From an uncultured Caulobacteraceae bacterium (GTDB taxonomy: Bacteria; Pseudomonadota; Alphaproteobacteria; Caulobacterales; Caulobacteraceae), in contig CAMLKO010000031.1 of NCBI GenBank assembly GCA_946480495.1, positions 1 through 9,049 of the forward strand: DNA of 9,049 nucleotides. The letters are read 5' to 3'. Each line of letters begins with the position of its first letter. The stretch's first letter is position 1. The notes beneath the pieces were generated by a model. That model made no database searches and was not told the origin of the DNA. It saw only the letters and a program-made list of their open reading frames with translations. Below, one piece after another: positions 5,235 through 9,049 of this stretch. The translations under genes were made by a program, and so were the position numbers.

Positions 5235-7107
5235 ACAGGCTGACCACGCCCTCGGCGGGCGGGTTGGAATAGAGGCCGTCGACCAGCCTGGCGCGGCGCT
5301 CGAGCGTGGCGCGCTGGTTGACATAGCCCTTGTCGGTGATCTCGCCCGCGTCGATGGACGGCGGCTCGAGCATGATCGCGAACCGGCCGACCCGGCGCGA
5401 GGAGCCGCCAGCGGTCTTGTTGAAGGCGCTGAGCCGCTCCTTCAGGATCGCGGTCAGCTTCTCGATCGGGGAGCCCGGCCCGCTATCGGCGGCCAGCGCC
5501 TGCATCCCGGCCATCGACGGCCAGAAGAGGACGCCGATGAAGGGCTTGTCCTGCCCGGCGATCACCGCGTCCTGCACATAGGGCGAACAGGCGCCGACCA
5601 GGTCCGGCCGCAGCACGCCGACCGACACCCAGGTGCCGCTGTCGAGCTTGAAGTCCTCGGTCACCCGTCCGTCGAAAACGAGACCCTGCGCGGGGTCCTT
5701 GTCGTCGACGAAGCGGGCGGCGTCGCCCAGCTTGTAGAAGCCTTCCTCGTCGAAGGCGGCCGCCGTCTTCTCCGGATCGCCGTGGTAGCCGGTGGTGACC
5801 GTCGGCCCCTTCACCCGCACCTCGTACTTCGACCCGTTGGGGACCAGCTTGATGGTGATGCCCGGCAGCGGCAGGCCGACCAGACCTACGCGCTCGGTCG
5901 CCCAGTGGGTGACGGTGACGCCCTGCGTCTCCGTCGCGCCGTACATGGTGGTCAGCGGGATGCGCTGGCCGGTTTCGGCGACGGCCAGCGCCTGCAGCCG
6001 GTCGTTGACGTCGTTCGACAGCGTCGCGCCGCCGTAGCCCATGTAGCGGAGGTTGCGGAAGAAGCTGGCCCGCAGCGTCGGGTCCTTCTCCATGGCGTCG
6101 GCCAGCATCGCGAAGGCCACCGGCGCGGAGCCGAACACCACCGGCGAGACCTCGTAGAGGTTCTTGATGGTGGTCTCGAACATGCCGGGGATCGGCTTGC
6201 CCTCGTCCAGGTGCACCGTCCCGCCGGACCACAGCACGGCGTTGAAGCCGATGTTGCCGGCCGAGATGTGGCTCCAGGGCATCCACTCCAGGCTCTGGGG
6301 GATGAAGTCGGGGTCCTCGTCGGGATCGACGACGCGCAGGCCCTCCTGCCCCGAGATCACGCCCGCCATCATCCCGTGCGTCTGCGGCACGCCCTTGGGC
6401 ATGCCCGTCGAGCCGGAGGTGAAGAGGTACTTGGCGACCGTCGGATGGCCGAGCGTCTCGCGCGCTTCATGCACGGCGGGCGTCGGCTGCGTGGCCGTGA
6501 GTTGGGATAGCGGGATCGTCCCCTCCCCGCCGTCCACGGTGACGAACTGCAGGTTCGGGTCCAGTTCGCGCAGCGTCGCAAACGAGCGCGCGAACTGCTC
6601 GGACGACTGGGCGAAGACCACCTTGGGCTTCACCACCGAGGCGCAGTGCTTCAGCTTGGCGTGGTCGGAGGAGATCAGGCTGTAGGCCGGGCTGATCGGC
6701 GCCACCGGGACGCCGGCCGTGTAGCAGCCCAGCATCACCAGCGCGTGCTCGATGGAGTTGCCCGACAGCACCATGACGCTGTCGTGTTCGGTCAGTCCGT
6801 GGTCGAGCAGCCACTGGGCGATCCCCTCGGCCGAACGCAGGGCCTCGCCATAGGTGACCTGGCGCCACGGGCCGTGGCCCGGTTCGCGCTGCTTCATCCA
6901 CGGCCGCTCGGGGTGGGCGGCGGCCTTCTCGGCCAGCAGGTGGGCGATGGAACGCGGTCCCGCGCCCGGCGGATGGTTGGAGGCGATCAGGATCGAGCCG
7001 TCGGCGCGCCAGTCCACCGTCACGTCCGGCCCTTTCATGGGCAGGGCCTTGAAGGGCGGCGGGGTCGTGGCCTGGGCGGCCGAGCTTGCGCCGTCGGCGG
7101 GGGTCAT
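5233..7107 (-). CDS. fcs: Feruloyl-CoA synthase (AMP-forming acyl-CoA ligase)
   Basis: A 624-residue ANL-superfamily enzyme. The family makes an acyl-AMP from a hydroxycinnamate such as ferulate and ATP, then the CoA thioester, the first step of CoA-dependent side-chain removal to vanillin. Motifs in order: the phosphate loop FTSGSTGMPKG at 229-239, EWMPWSHISAGN at 274-285, YGATET at 389-394, YKLGD at 458-462, FDGRVTEDFKLDSGTWVSVG at 478-497, and a C-terminal ITDKGYVNQRA at 590-600 in which K593 stands where other ANL enzymes have the catalytic lysine. The EDFKL.TGTWV-like block and the TDKGYVNQ ending set the feruloyl-CoA synthase group apart from fatty-acid ligases. Actual substrate is untested; related aryl acids are possible. 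The ATG at 7107 is chosen because GGAG lies nine bases upstream; the frame stays open to an ATG at 7233, but that extension is low-complexity and Arg/Pro-rich. It is followed after 11 bp by an esterase gene. Confidence 0.9.
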   Translation of the reverse strand: MTPADGASSAAQATTPPPFKALPMKGPDVTVDWRADGSILIASNHPPGAGPRSIAHLLAEKAAAHPERPWMKQREPGHGPWRQVTYGEALRSAEGIAQWLLDHGLTEHDSVMVLSGNSIEHALVMLGCYTAGVPVAPISPAYSLISSDHAKLKHCASVVKPKVVFAQSSEQFARSFATLRELDPNLQFVTVDGGEGTIPLSQLTATQPTPAVHEARETLGHPTVAKYLFTSGSTGMPKGVPQTHGMMAGVISGQEGLRVVDPDEDPDFIPQSLEWMPWSHISAGNIGFNAVLWSGGTVHLDEGKPIPGMFETTIKNLYEVSPVVFGSAPVAFAMLADAMEKDPTLRASFFRNLRYMGYGGATLSNDVNDRLQALAVAETGQRIPLTTMYGATETQGVTVTHWATERVGLVGLPLPGITIKLVPNGSKYEVRVKGPTVTTGYHGDPEKTAAAFDEEGFYKLGDAARFVDDKDPAQGLVFDGRVTEDFKLDSGTWVSVGVLRPDLVGACSPYVQDAVIAGQDKPFIGVLFWPSMAGMQALAADSGPGSPIEKLTAILKERLSAFNKTAGGSSRRVGRFAIMLEPPSIDAGEITDKGYVNQRATLERRARLVDGLYSNPPAEGVVSL

Positions 7108-7137
7108 GGGCGTCTTCTCCGGGGGTATTCTTGTTTT

Positions 7138-7165
7138 CCACAAAGTGGCCCCGCCGCCGGGCGGG
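7138..7165 (-). promoter_or_regulatory. Two adjacent small dyads in the fcs leader
   Basis: CCAC-AAA-GTGG (7138-7148) is a short dyad whose near edge is 31 bp upstream of the fcs start. Almost touching it, CCCGCC and GGCGGG (7150-7165) form a 6-base stem with a 4-base loop. They could be an operator half plus a leader hairpin, but both are short and could be chance in GC-rich DNA. Confidence 0.3.
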
Positions 7166-7173
7166 AGCAAGAC

Positions 7174-7186
7174 TGACGCCGCGTCA
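7174..7186. promoter_or_regulatory. Operator-like palindrome TGACGC-C-GCGTCA upstream of fcs
   Basis: A perfect 13-base dyad with 6-base arms around a central C, with its near edge 67 bp upstream of the fcs start. The inner half GACGCC is repeated in inverted form as GGCGTC at 7192-7197, giving a second overlapping dyad (7175-7197). Placement between divergent genes and upstream of a catabolic gene fits a site for a dimeric regulator (MarR- or TetR-type regulators often control hydroxycinnamate genes); no regulator gene is in the window. The symmetry is seen; the binding role is inferred. Confidence 0.4.
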
Positions 7187-7245
7187 CGCAAGGCGTCTTC
7201 CCCGATCCGGGCCGGCCTCGCCCGGCGTCCCATGGAACAAAGTGT

Positions 7246-7270
7246 CGCGGTTTTCGGGGCAGAAAACGCG
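7246..7270. repeat. Inverted repeat GTTTTC / GAAAAC
   Basis: GTTTTC (7250-7255) and GAAAAC (7262-7267) are perfect arms around GGGGCA, extended by CGC (7246-7248) and GCG (7268-7270) with one bulged G. It ends 6 bp before the CtrA-like box of the small plus-strand gene. It is unusually AT-containing for this sequence, so it stands out and may be a second regulator site for that promoter or part of the fcs upstream region. Confidence 0.4.
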
Positions 7271-7276
7271 GGGGAC

Positions 7277-7293
7277 TTAGAGGCGCCTTAACC
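7277..7293 (+). promoter_or_regulatory. Putative CtrA-type binding site in the promoter of the 84-aa gene
   Basis: TTAG (7277-7280), seven bases, then TTAACC (7288-7293). The known CtrA site of Caulobacter and relatives is TTAA-N7-TTAAC, so eight of nine defined bases match with exact spacing. It ends 38 bp before the ATG at 7332, which is where a -35 overlapping CtrA box would be expected for a short leader. It is one of few TTAA occurrences in very GC-rich DNA. Function as an activator site is inferred and assumes an organism with CtrA. Confidence 0.5.
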
Positions 7294-7331
7294 AAGGCCG
7301 CCCATAACGGTGGTTCTGTGTGGAGACCATA

Positions 7332-7586
7332 ATGGGTTACGGCCCGATCACTGAAGAAGAGTTCTTCCTGGCGCTCGACCGGCTGGGCGATCGCGACGTG
7401 ACGAAACTCGTCCGCGCGGGCGCTTTCGACGGGCCCGAAGCCGTATGGGCGACCAAGTGGATTCGCGGCGAGCGCCCGACGCCGAAACCCACACCCGTTC
7501 TCGTAGCTGAGCGTGAAGACCCGCCTGCGCCGGAAGAGGCTTCGCCCGACCGGCTGTCGCTGCTGCGCGCCTTCCGGGCCGCCTAA
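7332..7586 (+). CDS. Hypothetical protein, 84 aa, possibly CtrA-controlled
   Basis: I do not recognise a named family. The 84-residue protein has no signal peptide, no membrane segment and no cysteine. Residues 7-48 look helical (EEEFFLALDRLG, then DVTKLVRAGAF, then EAVWATKWIRGE). This resembles the loosely conserved short helical pattern, ending in a Trp-rich helix, found in small bacterial proteins, but the match is only an impression. Residues 49-73 are Pro/Glu-rich and probably disordered (TPKPTP, DPPAPEEASP), followed by a short basic C-terminal helix (RLSLLRAFRAA). The ATG at 7332 is preferred because GGAG lies six bases upstream; a GTG at 7320 would add four residues. Third-position GC is lower than in the neighbouring enzymes. 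It is the only plus-strand gene in the right block and ends 2 bp from the stop of the convergent acyl-CoA ligase gene. A CtrA-like box in front suggests cell-cycle control. Confidence 0.7.
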   Translation: MGYGPITEEEFFLALDRLGDRDVTKLVRAGAFDGPEAVWATKWIRGERPTPKPTPVLVAEREDPPAPEEASPDRLSLLRAFRAA

Positions 7587-7588
7587 GC

Positions 7589-9049
7589 CTACCCGACCAT
7601 CCGCTCACGGCCTTCCCAGTAGGGCGCGCGCAGCTCGCGGCGCAGCACCTTGCCTGAAGGGTTGCGCGGCAGGGCGTGGACGAAGTCGACGGACTTCGGG
7701 ACCTTGTAGCCGGCGATCCGGCCCCGGCAGTGGGCGATGATGGCGGCAGGGTCGGGTTCGACTCCGGGCTTCAGCACCACGATGGCCTTGACCGCCTCGC
7801 CCCACTTGTCGTCGGGCACGCCGATGACGGCGGCGTCGGCGACGCCCGGCGCGCCGAACAGGGCGTTTTCGACCTCGGCCGGATAGACGTTCTCCCCGCC
7901 GGTGACGATCATGTCCTTCACCCGGTCGTGGATGTAGAGGAAGCCGTCCTCGTCGAAGTAGCCGGCGTCGCCGGAGCGGAACCAGCCCTCCGGATCGATG
8001 GCCTCGGCGGTGGCTTCCGGGCGGTTCCAGTAGCCCTTCATGATGCCCGGCCCGCGGATCTGCACCTCGCCGACCTCGCCGGGGTGGGCGATCTCGCCGT
8101 CGGGGGTGATCACCCGGACCTCGAAGCCCGGCCAGGGCACGCCGCAGGAGCGCAGCCGCTGGCCCTCGTGCGCCTCGGGCGCGAGGTAGGTCGCCGCGCC
8201 GATGGTTTCGGTCAGGCCGTAGAGCTGGGTGAAGTCCGCGCCGAACCGCGCCTGCGCCCGCTCCAGCACGTCCTGGGCGATGGGCGAGGCGCCGTAGAAG
8301 ACCCGCTCCAGCGCCGAGAAGTCGGCCTCCTCGATGCCGGGCGTCTGCAGCAGCATGTTGATGATGGTCGGCGCCAGGAAGGCGTAGGCGATCTGCTCGT
8401 CCTGGAAGAGCCGCAGCATCAGCGGCACGTCCACCTCGCGCATCACCACCGCCCGCACGCCCTGCAGCAGCGCAAGCAGCCCGGTGTTGACGCCCGCCAC
8501 GTGGAACAGCGGCATGCAGACGAGGTTGGTCTTGCCGGCGTCGTACTTCGCCCAGCCCGCCTCCAGCGCGCGGGCGAATAGCGCCTGGTAGTTGGCCTCG
8601 GTCAGCTGCACGCCCTTGGGCAGGCCGGTGGTGCCCGAGGTGTAGAGCTGGATGACGTCGTCGTCGGGCCGGCATTCCAGCCGCGGGTCTTCGGCGGGGA
8701 ATTTGGCGATCCACTCGCGGAACGAGGGCCAGCGCGGGTGGCCTTCCTCGAACTGGACGAGGCCGCCGATGTCCGGGCAGTCGGCCAGGATGATGTCCAC
8801 GACATCGGCGAAGTCCTCGCCGCAGACCAGCAGCTTCGCGCCCGCATCCTTGACGATGAAGGCGACCTCGGGCGGGGCCAGGCGATAGTTCACCGGCGCG
8901 AGCGTCACCCGCGCCTTGGCCGCGCCGAGCCACAGGACGAAGAAGTCGTCGACGTTCTTGGCCAGCACCGCCACCCGGTCGCCGGGCTTCAGACCCTGCG
9001 CCAGCAGCGCCTGGGCGCACTGGTTGGAGCGCGCGTCCAGCTCGCCGAA
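7589..9049 (-). CDS. Acyl-CoA synthetase (fatty-acid or aryl CoA ligase), N-terminus outside the window
   Basis: An ANL-superfamily AMP-forming ligase of about 486 visible residues. The reading frame is open to the right edge: codons beyond 8974 still give FGELDARSNQ and PGDRVAVLAKN, normal family sequence, so the true start lies outside, probably about 30-45 residues further on. Motifs seen: phosphate loop TSGTTGLPKG (encoded at about 8641-8612), YGLTETIG, the WFRSGDAGYFDEDGFLYIHD block, DRVKDMIVTGGENVYPAEVE, and the C-terminal NPSGKVLRRELR with the catalytic lysine 22 residues before the end. The protein ends in PYWEGRERMVG, a tail common in long-chain fatty-acid CoA ligases of the FadD3/FadD13 type. 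The reaction is acid plus ATP plus CoA to acyl-CoA; the substrate cannot be fixed. It is on the same strand as fcs but separated by a divergent gene, so it is probably a different transcript. Together they suggest acid catabolism. Confidence 0.93.
   Translation of the reverse strand, partial: FGELDARSNQCAQALLAQGLKPGDRVAVLAKNVDDFFVLWLGAAKARVTLAPVNYRLAPPEVAFIVKDAGAKLLVCGEDFADVVDIILADCPDIGGLVQFEEGHPRWPSFREWIAKFPAEDPRLECRPDDDVIQLYTSGTTGLPKGVQLTEANYQALFARALEAGWAKYDAGKTNLVCMPLFHVAGVNTGLLALLQGVRAVVMREVDVPLMLRLFQDEQIAYAFLAPTIINMLLQTPGIEEADFSALERVFYGASPIAQDVLERAQARFGADFTQLYGLTETIGAATYLAPEAHEGQRLRSCGVPWPGFEVRVITPDGEIAHPGEVGEVQIRGPGIMKGYWNRPEATAEAIDPEGWFRSGDAGYFDEDGFLYIHDRVKDMIVTGGENVYPAEVENALFGAPGVADAAVIGVPDDKWGEAVKAIVVLKPGVEPDPAAIIAHCRGRIAGYKVPKSVDFVHALPRNPSGKVLRRELRAPYWEGRERMVG

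Noticed and set aside
7108..7233. Upstream start for feruloyl-CoA synthase at 7233
   Set aside because: The 42 extra residues are Arg/Pro-rich and unlike the family, and the ATG at 7107 has GGAG at a suitable distance.
7320..7331. GTG start for the small plus-strand gene
   Set aside because: GGAG at 7322-7325 would lie inside the coding sequence; it is well placed for the ATG at 7332.
7605..9020. A 471-codon minus-strand frame overlapping the acyl-CoA ligase in another phase
   Set aside because: It is an Arg/Gly/Ala-rich out-of-frame translation of the ligase gene; all ligase motifs are in the frame ending at 7589.
1..9049. Mobile elements, CRISPR arrays, tRNA/rRNA genes, defence or toxin-antitoxin systems
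   Set aside because: No transposase, integrase, regularly spaced repeats, cloverleaf structures or small paired toxin/antitoxin genes were found; composition is even across the window and the genes are metabolic, transport and housekeeping types.

Overview
The window looks like ordinary chromosomal DNA from a GC-rich alphaproteobacterium, most likely a member or relative of the Caulobacterales (Caulobacter/Phenylobacterium type). The reasons are the strong G/C bias at third codon positions, the character of the SelO and GreA/GreB-like proteins, and a near-consensus CtrA-type site (TTAG-N7-TTAACC) in front of one small gene. The taxonomic call is an inference. No rRNA, tRNA, CRISPR array, insertion sequence or phage integration signal was seen.

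Left block (1-3264, all minus strand, transcribed right to left): an ArsB/NhaD-superfamily ion antiporter (3264-2083), the protein adenylyltransferase SelO (2062-644), a GreA/GreB-type transcription elongation factor (583-104), and the first 22 codons of a small membrane protein resembling the phage-holin-4 family (68 to the left edge). The gaps are 20, 60 and 35 bp, so these may be one transcript. A strong stem-loop lies in the 60-bp gap between selO and the Gre-like gene. Ion homeostasis, redox-linked AMPylation and RNA polymerase rescue together would fit a stress or housekeeping cluster, but that link is inference.

Middle (3265-4311): a divergent intergenic region with an unusual palindrome cluster, followed on the plus strand by an exported or membrane-anchored aspartic protease with two retropepsin-like halves in one chain. 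Its last 20 bp overlap the end of the convergent hydrolase gene.

Right block (4292-9049): three catabolic genes on the minus strand, interrupted by one small plus-strand gene. Feruloyl-CoA synthase (7107-5233) and an HSL-family alpha/beta hydrolase (5221-4292) are tightly coupled, because the hydrolase ribosome binding site overlaps the synthase stop codon. Upstream is a second acyl-CoA ligase (7589 to the right edge, missing its N-terminus). The likely theme is uptake and CoA-activation of aromatic or acyl acids released from esters; the downstream enoyl-CoA hydratase/aldolase and vanillin dehydrogenase expected for ferulate use are not in the window. Between the two ligases lie an 84-residue hypothetical protein gene (7332-7586) and a 224-bp divergent control region with several palindromes.

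No clearly new multi-gene system is visible. The best leads are the CtrA-type promoter of the unknown small gene, a SelO lacking both redox cysteines, the esterase/CoA-ligase couple with operator-like palindromes, and the two-in-one aspartic protease.
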